Notes under the pieces: generated by a model | What the model saw: only the letters and a program-made list of their open reading frames with translations | Told to the model about the DNA's origin: nothing | Database searches by the model: none | From: Cordia subcordata | Taxonomy: Eukaryota > Streptophyta > Magnoliopsida > Boraginales > Cordiaceae | Direction of reading: 5' to 3' | DNA: 64,000 bases | NCBI GenBank assembly: GCA_028554755.1 | Contig: JAPTOF010000001.1 | Location: 42,146,001 to 42,210,000 of the forward strand | Shown here: positions 12,101-23,282 of the stretch, in pieces | How positions within the stretch are numbered: the stretch's first letter is position 1 | How the letters are laid out: the number at the start of each line of letters is the position of its first letter | Made by a program: the position numbers and the translations under genes

Positions 12101-13084
12101 TTGTATGTCGATGATATGGTTATTGCTGCTAAAAGCATGTATGCCATCGACGAATTAAAGAAGCAGCTGGGTGATGAGTTTGAGATGAAGGATCTTGGAG
12201 CAATAAAGAAGCTTCTTGGCATGGAGATTCGCAGGGATAAAAACGTTGGGAAGCTATTCTTGTCTCAACAGAGTTATATTGAGAAGATGCTAGAGCGTTT
12301 CAGGATGCATAAAGCTAAGCTTGTGAGTGTGCCGCTTGCTGCTCATTTCAAGTTATCTACAGATTTGTCACCTAAAATCGAGGAAGAGGTGGAGCATATG
12401 TCTCGTGTTCCATACTCGAGTGCTGTTGGTAGCTTGATGTATGCTATGGTGTGCACTCGCCTTGACATTTAACATGCAGTTAGTGTTGTGAGCAGGTATA
12501 TGGCATCACCTGGGAAAACACATTGGGAAGTGGTGAAATGGATAATGAGATATTTGCGTGGCACTGCGAATACATGATTGCTATTTAGCAAGATGATTGG
12601 AGATTGCGCGAGGTTGATGGGTTATTGTGATTCAGACTTTGCAGGTGACCTTGATAAGAGAAGAGCTCTGACGAGTTACGTGTTTACTCTCTCTGGATGT
12701 GCTATCAGTTGGAAAGCGACATTACAGTCTACTGTGGCATTGTCGACTACTGAGGCGGAGTACATGGCAATTACAGAAGCTGTAAAGGAGGCCATGTGAT
12801 TACAAGGCCTAGTTCGTGATCTTGGACTGCAGCAAGATACAAGTACAGTCTTTTGTGATAGCTAGAGTGCAATCCATCTGACGAATAATCAGATATATCA
12901 TGAGAGGACTAAACATATTAACGTTAAATATCATTTTATCAGAGATATTATATCACAAGGAATCATATCGGTGCAGAAGATTTCTACCCATGAGAATCCA
13001 GCAGATATGATGACCAAGATGGTTCCAGTCAGCAACTTTAAGCATTGCTTGAACTTGATTGCTATTTGCGGTGTGGAGCGTTGA
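9117..13084 (+). pseudogene. Copia gag-pol polyprotein, multiply disrupted
   Basis: One long frame starts at ATG 9117 (an in-frame non-ATG start at 9072 is less likely). In order it shows the UBN2-type GAG domain, a CCHC zinc knuckle (CFECGEKGHIKKEC, about 9810), the protease motif WILDTGATFHM (about 9982), the pre-integrase motif LWHKRLGHMS, integrase (HSDLWGP, TDNGLEY, GTPQQNGVAERMNRT), reverse transcriptase (VVKGYTQREGVDF, LYVDDMV) and RNase H (CDSDFAGD, STTEAEYMA), ending ENPADMMTKMVP with TGA at 13082. It is interrupted by stops at 9657, 10611, 10647, 11160, 11427, 11591, 11633, 12470, 12575, 12797 and 12863, and by a frameshift near 11560-11570. The domain order and the similarity to Tnt1 place it in the Tork lineage. 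Confidence 0.93.
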
Positions 13085-13145
13085 GCCCATAAGGGTAGTT
13101 GGCAGCAAGGATGATGATGTGTTGATTGGAGCGAATACATGCCAC

Positions 13146-13155
13146 AGTGGAGATT
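13146..13155 (+). other. Polypurine tract of the Copia element
   Basis: AGTGGAGATT directly before the right LTR matches the position and rough composition of Copia plus-strand priming sites. Confidence 0.6.
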
Positions 13156-13527
13156 TGTTGAATGTGGCCTAAATTCTTGGGCAATAAGAATAGCAAATTT
13201 CTTTTCAGTCCTTTTCCTTGTAGTATACTGTTTCCTTTTCCTAGTAGTATACTGTTTCCTCATCCTTGTAGAATACGGATTAGGATACTTGTGTACTATA
13301 AATAGGGGCTAGGACATTGTATAGGTGCCTTAGGGCCATACCCCTTGTGGGGTGTGAGGTGTGGGGTGTGGGGTGAGAGAAACCAGAGTGAAAGTTTTGT
13401 AGTATTCGAGATCAATAGTAATTTATTCTCTGCTGCCCGTGGAAGTAGGCTTTAAAGCCGAACCATGCAATTCTCCTGTGTCCATTTTCTTCTCGTATTC
13501 TTGGAGTTTGCATGTTTTTCCCCAACA
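13156..13527 (+). repeat. Copia right LTR (372 bp)
   Basis: It matches the left LTR but is 38 bp longer. A ~24-bp unit ending GTAGTATACTGTTTCC is present twice (about 13208-13260), and a GGTGTGGGGTG stretch near 13352-13375 is expanded. It ends CCCCAACA and is followed by TGACA. Confidence 0.92.
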
Positions 13528-13789
13528 TGACATATAGTATATCATATTATACATCACGAAGGACTTAAAACATCATTTAAGTGAAAATAACGTCAACAGT
13601 AGTCAATTACTTAATAAGAAAAAGATCCTTATGCTTCATACCTATGAACTGTAAAAATGATTAACCTCCCTTTTCCTTGCTTTTTTGGCTAATTAAGTCT
13701 TCTTAACCCCACATAAGTTATCAAAATATTTTGAATATATTAATAAAAAATCTGATGGAATTGATAGAATAATACATGCAATTAAAGGC

Positions 13790-14900
13790 TAATCCATCAG
13801 CAGATCACGAAACAAAGGAATTAAATACACATGAGGCAAAGAAGATCAATAATCCACAACATATGTTATCAAGGTTTTGCTAACTTGTAGTGCTTGTATG
13901 GAATTTGAGCATCAACTTTGGTTAATTCTTGACCATCCATCTGTATTCTGTGATCTAAAAAATTGTGCCCAACATGAAACTAGCTTCTTAGTTTTTCCAC
14001 GAAATGGGGTTTGCTTTATTTAACTACAGACTCTATGGGATTTCTCCTTTTCGATTCAGCTAGGACATCTTATCAATTTTTTGATACTTTGGAAATCGGA
14101 GCTGTTCCTGAAGGTACATCTTTATCTTGAAATTTCAAAGGAATAAAATAATGCAAGATTCTAAAAATGGATAAATTGCATACCTTCAAAGTATCATCGG
14201 AAATAGTTTATTCACCAATGAAAAAAAATTGCGCAATTGTTTATACATATATACAGGACACTTGTGATTTAAATGTAAACAAACCATAGTCGAATCTTGC
14301 GCCGTGATTTCTCATATACAATTCACTATAAAATTATCGATCCAGTATAAGTTTGGAAACCCATAATATATCGCACTAATAAACTAAAGAATATCAGCAG
14401 ATTCAAAAACAGAGAAATTATATACACATGAGGCAAAGAAGATCAGCATACCAACACATGTGAAAGTAAATCTATACTAATCGTGAATTCTAATAATAAA
14501 AAAAAAATCAAATGAAATTTATATAAAATACATGCTATTAAATAAAAGATATGATTTTAACTAAAATTTTGATAACCCAGAAACTTATAATATAACCAAG
14601 TAGTATTTAGAAAAACTTGGGTGATTGTGGACAAAAAATAATGTAACAACATTATCAAACCGAAATAAAAAAAAATGCAAAGAACAGAAACAGTAAATAA
14701 TTTTGTACCTCCGGAATATGATTGCAAATTTCTTAGTCCGCAGTGATAAGAACCGTGAATTATTGGGTACATATATACAGATCAATAAATAATTAAATGG
14801 AAACAAACTGTATATGGAGATTGCGCCGTGAATGTGTATATACCAATCATCAAGAGATGCATCATTCCGATGTAAGCTTGGAAACTAAAATATATCGCAC
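13790..14900. repeat. Dispersed duplications inside the Helitron 5' part
   Basis: ACACATGAGGCAAAGAAGATCA occurs near 13827 and again near 14425. A segment with GCGCCGTGA and, further on, GTTTGGAAAC/GCTTGGAAAC then TATATCGCAC occurs near 14300-14370 and again near 14823-14897. The repeats suggest an old duplication of ~0.55 kb that has diverged. No coding sequence was recognised between 13533 and 15417. Confidence 0.5.
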
Positions 14901-15419
14901 AAAATGTATTAAACATGGTAAGATTCAATCGATTTGATTATGGTATTTTGATAACACAGAGGCCAAAATAAATATGAAAAAAATTGAGTGGAAATTTTGA
15001 ATGGGCCGCTAGAGTTTGACACAATGGAAAAGTCTGAAATACCAAAGCATAATCGTTGAATTAGAGAATAATGAATTGGGCAATGTTACCAGCGAAAACT
15101 CTTCGAGATTTGCTGCAAAATGCCAAAATGGAGATGGAAAGAAAATTGGGGCCATCAATTAGGGATAATAACATATAACCACATGAAAAGTCTTAAATGC
15201 CACAATGGAAGGAGTGTTTTGGTAGCAAATGAGAATGGACAAAAAAGTCTTTAATCCCAAATCCAAATGATATCTCGTATTGGACCTCTTTAATCCCAAT
15301 TACATAAAGCAAGTAAAAATGCATTCAGGTTGCGCCACGTGGCGAACAATAAGGAATGAACAAAATAGGAGGGAAGCAATTTTAGACATCTAATTTAACT
15401 TTATACTATAGTATAGATA

Positions 15420-16233
15420 TAATATAATATAATATAATTGAGTGGTTTGAGATTAAATAATTAATTGTATTAATTAACCATCTAAAAGTTTTAAGTACTA
15501 TTCACTCAAAATAATTAATTATTCTTTAGTCAACAACATAAAATTTGATCGGGAATCTGACTTTTCAGGTCTGTATAGATTCATGGAGAGATAATTTATT
15601 AAAAAGATCATAATAAGGAAACATATATATTTACGCGTATATGATTCTATCCTATTACAAACTCCAACAATATAATATATTAATGATATAATTATTACAT
15701 ACTCATAATTTTTGAACCCCGTTGATAACCCAACAAGCCAGGGGTCAAAAGGGTGATAGATGTTATATCCTCGATCCCTCATTGCGGGGTTCTAATAACA
15801 CAAGACACATTTTGTATTTAGAATTGACGTAAAATATCCTTATTGATAATCAACTTTTGTCATATTTTATATTTCGTGCTTGTGAATTAGTTGACTGATT
15901 TTGTCAAGAAGACTGGGAGCTACGTGGCACAGGACTCAGGCCCCACCAGAGACTAGGCTACCAAAGGGATCCTTACCTGACAAATGTGGACATGTAGATG
16001 TTTCTGGTAAATCTGGAAAAGTGGCCTTGTTCTGACTTGTCTGGGCAAGCATATATATATATGTATAGTCTCGAATCTATATAATCTACTATGGAAGAAA
16101 AGGAAAGGAATAGAGAGAGAAAATGAAGGATGTAATGAAGACAGCTAGCTAGCTCATCAATAACGTCGTAACATACTAATATATACATATATAATATTGC
16201 AGCTAGCTACCTCGTCAATGTATAACACAATTA
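15420..16233. other. Intergenic, no gene seen
   Basis: TA-rich at 15418-15440. The stretch 15900-15975 is less AT-rich but has no recognisable open frame. No gene found. Confidence 0.5.
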
Positions 16234-16348
16234 GAGGGTGTTTGGCTCTGTTTATCTGCTTATAAATATTTAAATAATAAAAAATATATTAAATAATATT
16301 TTTTTAAGTATTTACGAGCACCCAAAATAAACAAAGCAAAACACCCTC
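16234..16348. mobile_element. Harbinger-type MITE (family B, copy 1)
   Basis: The 115-bp element has ends GAGGGTGTTTGGCTCTG and, on the minus strand, GAGGGTGTTTTGCTTTG. It is flanked by TTA at 16231-16233 and 16349-16351. It is non-coding. Related copies are at 40427-40547 and 57792-58394. Confidence 0.72.
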
Positions 16349-16500
16349 TTATTTCCAAAAGTAGCTAGGTTATGACTTATGAGTCATTTTAATGTTTGCC
16401 AACCTTTAATTATATGAACACAAAGGATCTATATGGTAGTTGTTTAGTCAATCAGGACGAGTAGTATATTCTCAACTTGTCAATTACGGAAATCTCCTTA

Positions 16501-16548
<48 letters not shown>

Positions 16549-16682
16549 AAATCTACGGCATGCACGCCCCTAGCTTCTCTTTTTATCAATCAATCACAAT
16601 ATTCCTGTTCCTATATATATATTGACGAGGATGCACCGAGAAGACAGCGAATCTTACTGCCACGACAAAACTACTTTCCACC
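16349..16682. other. Intergenic with long (TA)n microsatellite
   Basis: A (TA)n run spans about 16503-16545. The open frame across it is a by-product of the repeat. No gene was seen between the MITE and the MULE. Confidence 0.6.
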
Positions 16683-16692
16683 AACACTAGCT

Positions 16693-17203
16693 GCTGGATT
16701 CGAATCTTCTCTGAGTAGAGTTGTCTTTGAGTAACTAAGAAGTGAATTATAGTCCCTTGGATTTGAATAGGAAAATCTTGGCCATTCAATTAAAAATATA
16801 ATTAGTGTATTTAAAAAAATAATTAATGTTTCTTTTTTTATATTTTTCCTAATCATAATCTAACCAAAATCTGTCAAGACATTCACTTGTCCTTTTTTAA
16901 TTTTTTCCTAAACACAATATAATCAAAATATGGCATTTTTTCCCTTTCTGTATCAAAATCCTTCTTCTCTCCTCCACGCAGCTCGTTCTCTATTTCGTAT
17001 TTCTCAAGTTTCCTTTCACTTCTATGTTTTGTATTTCTCTGTTTCTACAAACTTCTCAAACACCCATGGTCACAAATCATGCATGCACTATTTCGTATCA
17101 TCCTTTTGTTTTTTTTTTTTTTTTTAAAAATTTTTTTGCTTCAGAGAACAATGGGAGCTAGTGGAAGGTGGGCTTCCTTTCTCTGCTTAAAGGCGAAGAC
17201 TTA
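16693..17203 (+). repeat. MULE left terminal inverted repeat
   Basis: It aligns almost base for base to the complement of 21523-22028, including GTAGAGTTGTCT, ATCTGTCAAGACATTCACTT, CACCCATGGTCACAAATCAT and GGCGAAGACTT. An open frame at 16930 runs through the repeat, and a matching frame exists in the right copy on the other strand. Long TIRs of this size often carry the element's promoter. Confidence 0.88.
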
Positions 17204-17813
17204 AAATTACGTCATCTTCTCGAATAATTTTGACAAAACTCGAATAATTGGACAGCACGAATATGAAAGTACATACTTTGGACTCCTAAGAGAGCAGGTA
17301 TGCTAGAAATCTTTTCAGCATTCTTTTCATCTTTTTATTATAATTTGTGAATGATATGAGTATATTTGTTTTCGGATTAAAATTGTGGCAGTGAATGAGG
17401 TTTGAATTTTGATAGAAGAAAGTTGAAGACCAAAAATTTGAAATAGCACATGTTGACTATTAGGCAAGAACATAACGTATAGCATTAACAAACTAGCAGT
17501 TTTATTAGATTGACATAGCACTTAGAGCTTTTATATAGAATCACTCTTTCTCAAATTCTGTGAGAAAGAGCTTTTATATTACTGTTCTATTTTTATCACA
17601 TTAATTTAGTTGTATTTTAGAGTGCCAGATTTGGTCAGTGCATCAGAATCAGCCAACAAAAATGAAGAGTGCAATGGTCACAACAACCATATACCCCATA
17701 TTGGTATGGTTTTTGATAACTTAGAAGAGGCATATGCAAATTAGAACAGTTATGCTGGAAAGGTTGGATTTAGTATAAGAGTTCAGGCTCATGGAAAAAT
17801 AAATAAAGATGGG

Positions 17814-20155
17814 ATGCTAACAAGCAAGTTATTTGTTTGTTCAAAAGAAGGTACCCGAAGAGTTGACAAACGAGATCATCTTATAAAAAATCCTAGAGCT
17901 GAGACAAGAACAAAATGTGGTGCATTAATGGGGGTGAGATTGGACAAATCTATAGGAAAATACATAGTTTATAGATTTATCCCTGAACATAACCATGACG
18001 TGGTGAGGTCTGACCTTTCACATGTGCTTCCATCTCAGCGAAAAATATCTATCACACAACGTGAACAAATAAAGTTAGCGAATGATTCTGGTATTGCTCT
18101 TCGTCACTCCTATGAGCTAATGGGAAGAGAGATTGGTGGTAGGGATTGTGTTGGGTTTCTAAAGGTAGATCAAAAGAACTATCTTCGAACTAAGAGGCAA
18201 AGAGATTTGGTATATGGTGAATTGGGATGCATATTAAAATATTTTCAAGAGAAAATCGCAGAAAATGCATCATTTTATCATGCATTTCAATTGGATAATG
18301 AGGAGAAAATCACTAATATTTTTTGGGCTGATGCACAAATGATCATTGATTATGGACATTTTGGCGATGCAGTTTCTTTTGACACTACTTACAAGACAAA
18401 TAAAGATTGTAGGCCATTTGGTGTTTTTGTAGGATTTAATCATCATCGTGAGATGTCAATTTTTGGAGCTGCATTAATGTATGATGAAACAGCAGAATCT
18501 TTTATTTGGTTGTTTGAGACATTTTTACATGCCATGTCAAATAAGCACCCAAAAACGATCCTCACTGATCAAGATGCTGCAATGGCGAAGGCCTTGAAAC
18601 AAGTCATGCCCAACACTTTCCATCACCTTTGTAAGTGGCATATAATGGAAAATGCAGCAAAACATCTTCATTCTTATTTTACAGGCCCAGGTTTAATTAA
18701 GAAAGTATTTGCTCATTTTTTTGATGAGCCAGATGAAGAAAATGAATGGCTTGGTCAATGGGATGCCATGTTAAATGAATATGAACTTAAGGATAACACA
18801 TGGTTGAAAATGATGTTTGGATTAAGGGAAAAGTGGGCGTGGCCATATGTGAAACAACATTGGTCTGCTGGGATGCGAAGTACACAATTGAGTGAGAGTA
18901 ACAATGCTTCCTTGAAAGGCTTTTTACGGTCAGATTATGGATTTTCTCAATTTTTCACTCACTTTGAGATTTTGCTTGAAGAAAAAAGGTATAAGGAACA
19001 TGAAGCAGATTATTTTTTGAGTTATAAATTGCCTAGATATAGACTATCATGTAGATGGCAAGAGCATGCTGGCTCAATATTCACTAGACAAATTTTTGAA
19101 GAATCTGATGGAGAATTTGTTAAGTCCATCGACATCTATATAGAAGATACAAGGAAGGAAGGAAATTGTCAATATTTCATAATATCTCCTTCTCAAGGAT
19201 GTAATAGAGTTTATCAAGTTACAAAAGGTGAAAACAACATGTTATCATGCAATTGCATGTTGTTTACTATGCGAGGCATCTTGTGTTGTCACATGATAAA
19301 AGTATTAAAAGAAGTCATGCATCACCTAGTTACTCCTGACAGTTACATTCTAAAAGGATGGACAAAGGCAGCTAGATCAGAGATAGAGATTATAAAAGAC
19401 ATGCATGGCCATATTGTTGATAGTGATCCAAGAAGAGAGCGGACTTTGAGATTTAAGACATTAAGTTCTATCTTACGAAAGATTTCATGTAGAGCATCTG
19501 AAACAGAAGAAACATATCAAGTGACTCTTAAAGAAAGTGAAAAATTATTAGATAGCATTGAAGGGATGCTTCAAAAAAGTCAAAGTAATAAGCAGAGGCA
19601 CAACAATGATGTTGGATTAACTAACAATGATTCAATGGAGCAACAAAACCGAGCTAAAGGAGTTGCTGTACGTAAGCTCACTGGTCCACGTGGAAAACGT
19701 TGTATGATTGGCTCATTCGAAAAGAATATAAAGAAAAGGCAAAAAAACTTGCAGGTATATTACTAGTATTTATTGCTTTCTAGGTTTTTGAATGTAATCT
19801 TGGTTAAAAACGCCTGGTTATGATATGTATTAGGTCATGCATAAGAGAGCCTTTACACAACCTCAACCAATGCAGCAATATGAGTCCCAGCAGTCCCCGT
19901 ATAATTCCCAATATCAATCTCATTTGCAGCTTCAATCCCAACTTCAACATCATACACAACCTTCCATGGGTCAGTGCTCTTCCAACCTCTCTATGCAGGC
20001 AACATCATCTCACACACATGTCTATCAGGTTAGAGTATTAATTTGCTAAATATATTATTCATATATCAACATTACTGGTTGACATTACAATTTTATGTTT
20101 ATAACAGGTCTTCGACTTAAATGCAGACTATTTTGACTCGGATTACAATCTATGA
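17814..20155 (+). CDS. FAR1/FHY3-related MULE transposase
   Basis: Three exons join in frame: 17814-19754, 19834-20028 and 20108-20155 (TGA), all with GT-AG ends, giving 727 aa. The frame holds the rest of a FAR1 DNA-binding domain (KCGALMGVRL, FIPEHNHDVV), the MULE transposase domain with candidate acidic residues D190 (VSFDTTYKT), D252 (ILTDQDAAMA) and E361 (QLSESNNASLKGF), the CKWHIMENA motif, and a SWIM zinc finger (CNC...CCH, C479-H493). Exons 2 and 3 add a glutamine-rich tail ending VFDLNADYFDSDYNL. The same frame is open above ATG 17814 back to about 17624 and encodes the start of the FAR1 domain (GMVFDNLEEAYAN, NSYAGKVGFSIR), but a TAG at 17742-17744 cuts it. The protein therefore either starts at 17814 with a shortened DNA-binding domain or is a recent pseudogene. 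A leader exon may end near 17297. Confidence 0.82.
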
Positions 20156-21522
20156 ATTGATTGTTTCTAATGTGAAGTATCTCAAATGTCTCATTAGTTT
20201 TAAACTATTTTCTGGATTATTTCTATTAGAATTTCTTTTTCACCCTATGTATTGATGTCACAAATTCAAAGATTTCTTTTTAATTTATTTCTTATTATTT
20301 CTACATATTGCTGGTACGTTGCCTTATATCGCCAAAGAAATTATTCCCATCATTTTTGTTTTTGTTAATGCAAATTGTTACAAGAGCAAGCACAATTAAA
20401 TTAAAAGTGAGTCAATGTGTGCTCTTTCTTCGAAATTTTAAGCAAATAACAATTGTTGAACAAATCCAGCAAAAGATAGTGGCTAACATAATGTGCAACT
20501 AAAAGTAACAACTTTCGACAATTAAATCTTTGTACTCTTCAACGATTCACAGCTGAGTCTCAGCAAATTTAGTTTGCCAAAGATTTCTTTTTAGTTTGTA
20601 GAAGAACACTTTTGGTTTGACCTTTTTGTGATCTTGGCATGCTGATGGAATATAGATATTTCATAACATATATCAATGATATAAAACTATGACATGTATA
20701 GATATACAAGGAGTTAATTCTTCTTATGCTCCTTTGACTATGGCTCTTGGGATAACTTAGCTACTAAATTATCAAATTGTATCTTTTAGTACTAAATAAT
20801 TGACAATTGGACAAAATTTGTTGAATTAATATTTTCTATCCAAAAATTAATAAAAATTTGTACGAGAAATGCATGTTCCAATTCTCTATAAGGCTTCATC
20901 ATTGTGCATGTGCATTTCTTGTCAAGCTAAAAAGCCCATTTTTAATTTCTCTTAAGTAATCCTAAATATTTTAATTAATTAGAGCAAAAGTCAAAATAAA
21001 ATTTATACATTGATTAAAATTTTCTTAAATGAACTTAGAGCATACCAAAGAATTTTGTCCACTGTGAGCATCACACTGTCAGCATACAAAGAACTTTGCC
21101 CAATTATTCTTCTTAAGTCCGAATGCATTGCTGGAAAGTGATTCTTCTTAAGTTCGGATGAGTGAAAGAGAGAGTGAGAGCAATTAACAAATGACATTCA
21201 TATAGTGAGTTCTTGAAGAGAAAACTATTCACTAAAGTGTTTGGGGGAACTCCTGTAGTTCTTTGATAATATCAAGATGTATTTATTAAACAACACTATA
21301 CTCTCACGTTGATTATAAGTTGAGATCAATATATCGTGAAATACTCCACTTAATACTAATATAATTTATTATATAGTAAGTAAAACGATGTTACCCTTCT
21401 TGTACTTTGTTTATATGATTTTTTTTTGGTCATGTGCTTTCTATTATTTGTTGTCTTGACACATTCCATTATGATTTAAAAAAAAAAAAAAATCACAAGA
21501 GAAAACATGGCTTAATACATTC

Positions 21523-22028
21523 TTCAAGTCTTCGCCTTCAAGCAGAGAAAGGAGGCCCACCTTCCACCAGCTCCCATTTTTCTCTGAAGCAAAAAAATAT
21601 TTTTTTAAAAAAAACCAAAAGGATGATACGAAATAGTGCATGCATGATTTGTGACCATGGGTGTTTGAGAAGTTTGTAGAAACAGAGAAATACAAAACAC
21701 GGAAGCGAAAGGAAAGTTGAGAAATATGAAATAGAAAACGAGCTGCGAGGAGGAGAGAAGAAGGATTTTGATACAGAAAGGGAAAAAAATGCCATATTTT
21801 GATTATATTGTGTTTAGGAAAAAAATAAAAAGGAAAAGTGAATGTCTTGACAGATTTTGGTTAGATTATGATTAGGAAAAATATAAAAAAGGAAACATTA
21901 ATTATTTTTTTAAATGCACTAATTATATTTTTAATTGAATAGCCAAGATTTTCGTATTCAAATCCAAGGGACTATAATTCACCTCCTAGTTACTCAGAGA
22001 CAACTCTACTCGGAGAGGATCCGGATCC
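21523..22028 (-). repeat. MULE right terminal inverted repeat
   Basis: The complement of the left TIR with scattered substitutions. The GC-richer tip GAGAGGATCCGGATCC ends at 22028 and the direct repeat AACACTAGCT follows. The 1.37 kb between the transposase stop and this TIR (20156-21522) has no gene that I recognise. Confidence 0.88.
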
Positions 22029-22038
22029 AACACTAGCT

Positions 22039-22687
22039 AGTGTGTAACGCTATCGATTCAGATATTAAAAAAATAAAATAAAAAAAACCCAAATGACTTG
22101 TTATTAGTACTTCTAATCAGTATGCCATGAATTTTTCTTTCTTTCTTTCTTTCTTTTTTTTTATTTTTTTAAAGGAACTCATGTATATTGAAAATTTTAC
22201 TAAAGTTAATGATACACAGTCGAAAAATAAATAATAATCATGATCATGAGAAGTCATACATACACTCAAACTAATCAAGATATTTGATCAGAACGAATCA
22301 TTAACAAACACCTTGATTTGGTCCTTTGAGGCCTGTTATGGAGATTCATGCTTTTGTTGAATCATAAGCTAAAACGTTGCTCCCATGTCAATAACTATTT
22401 GAGGGCATTAACTCTAACTAGCTCTATACACTTGTATCTTATTGTTTGTATTTCTATCACATATATCGTATAAAACCTAATTAATTTTTTCCTCTCAGTT
22501 TAATTTAATTTCTATCATTTAATTTGTTAATCGTTTCCTTTCATACAAAATAATTACGTCGGATACATCTAGCTAGCTAACAAAAAGAGAGTTGCGCAAG
22601 CGAGTGAATTGGTTTTAACAACATTTTATGCAGCTAAAGTCGCAGGTTATATATATTATATATATAGGCCATCTACTGCATCATAAT
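22039..22687. other. Intergenic, no gene seen
   Basis: AT-rich, with a (TTTC)n run at about 22136-22156. No open frame worth reporting. Confidence 0.6.
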
Positions 22688-23107
22688 TGTATAGGCAATA
22701 ATTCACTCAGGGCCTTCTCTATCGTCAAGGTCCAAGACTAATTATGGAGCAGAAAGGTTCGGTGAGGCTAGGGTTGTCTGAATATGGGAGTGCCCAAGCA
22801 TTGGTTGGCCACGAAGCATACTCGCAATATTTTTTGTACTGTCCCTCGATAAAGGGACCTTAAAGAAGGAAGGTGCAATAAAGACCTTACCTTAAACAAA
22901 GTTAGGAGGAAGCTATAAAAAAAGCAGTGGAGGGAATTGGCTGATCACGGAAAATCTTCTTAAGACACCTAACGTCCCATACGGCATACCACGCCTCTTC
23001 CCTAGCTAGAATAGTCCAGCAATCCTCTCCGTAAAAAAGGTTTAAGGGTAGGTAAAAGGGTTTAAGTGCCTACCCTTAAACCCTAATTATAGAATTACCC
23101 CTCTACA
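22688..23107 (+). repeat. LARD left LTR (420 bp)
   Basis: TG...CA ends. It is longer than the right LTR partly because of an extra stretch around 23021-23071, including a second GGGTTTAAG-like unit. The bases after it (TTTCGTGCTCACTGTGGGGG) occupy the primer-binding position, but I cannot name the tRNA. Confidence 0.88.
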
Positions 23108-23282
23108 ATTTCGTGCTCACTGTGGGGGTTGCTGGTCTATGATAGCACCTAGAGGGGCGTCTTTTATCTTCTACAAAACTCCCTGATGTAGCATTCATGA
23201 ATGCAAGTCGTGGATGTGAACCAAAAATAAAAGGGGAAGGATACGAACCAGAAATCCCAAATGCGAACCAGAAATCAGGAGG

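Larger units (their letters stand above)
7909..13527 (+). mobile_element. Ty1/Copia LTR retrotransposon, Tnt1/Tork-like
   Basis: A complete but inactive element. It has two LTRs starting TGTTGAATGTG and ending CCCCAACA, a 5-bp target duplication TGACA (7904-7908 and 13528-13532), a primer binding site for initiator tRNA-Met, a gag-pol region in Copia order (GAG, protease, integrase, reverse transcriptase, RNase H) and a purine-rich tract before the right LTR. It is inserted in the Helitron just beyond the first exon of the RPA-like remnant. It has a frameshift and about eleven in-frame stops. Confidence 0.95.
5573..15417 (-). mobile_element. Helitron remnant, split by a nested Copia element
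   Basis: Read on the minus strand, the proposed 5' end at 15417 is TCTATACTATAGTATAAAGT, close to plant Helitron 5' ends, and the base before it is A as Helitron insertion requires. The proposed 3' end lies below position 5605: an 8-bp-stem hairpin (5585-5605) followed by CACGGTTGTTAG, which differs by one base from the expected CTAG end, and the next base is A instead of T. Between the ends is a broken RPA-like/PIF1 helicase gene on the same strand. I saw no Rep domain. The Copia element at 7909-13527 accounts for 5.6 kb of the span. The 3' end is the weaker of the two boundaries. Confidence 0.55.
16693..22028 (+). mobile_element. Mutator-like element (MULE) enclosing a FAR1-type transposase
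   Basis: Two inverted repeats of about 505 bp (16693-17203 and 21523-22028) bound a 5.3-kb element. The tips are GGATTCGAATC on the left and, on the minus strand, GGATCCGGATC on the right. The 10-bp direct repeat AACACTAGCT sits at 16683-16692 and 22029-22038, the length expected of a MULE target duplication; the left tip carries three extra bases (GCT), so the exact boundary is uncertain by a few bases. Inside is a FAR1/FHY3-family gene with a MULE transposase domain. FAR1/FHY3 proteins are known to derive from MULE transposases, and here such a gene still sits in its element. Confidence 0.85.

Noticed and set aside
10610..12222. Minus-strand open frames across the Copia region
   Set aside because: They are shadows of gag-pol, whose domains read clearly on the plus strand.
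16477..16734. Open frame with a Tyr-Ile repeat
   Set aside because: It is a translation of the (TA)n microsatellite; similar frames at 29223, 47709, 58556 and 59246 were dropped for the same reason.
16930..17127. Open frame repeated in inverted orientation at 21538-21795
   Set aside because: It is part of the MULE terminal inverted repeat and has no protein family features.
17814..20155. Ordinary host FAR1-RELATED SEQUENCE light-signalling gene
   Set aside because: The gene lies within ~505-bp inverted repeats with a target-site duplication, so an element-borne transposase is the better reading. A host role cannot be excluded.
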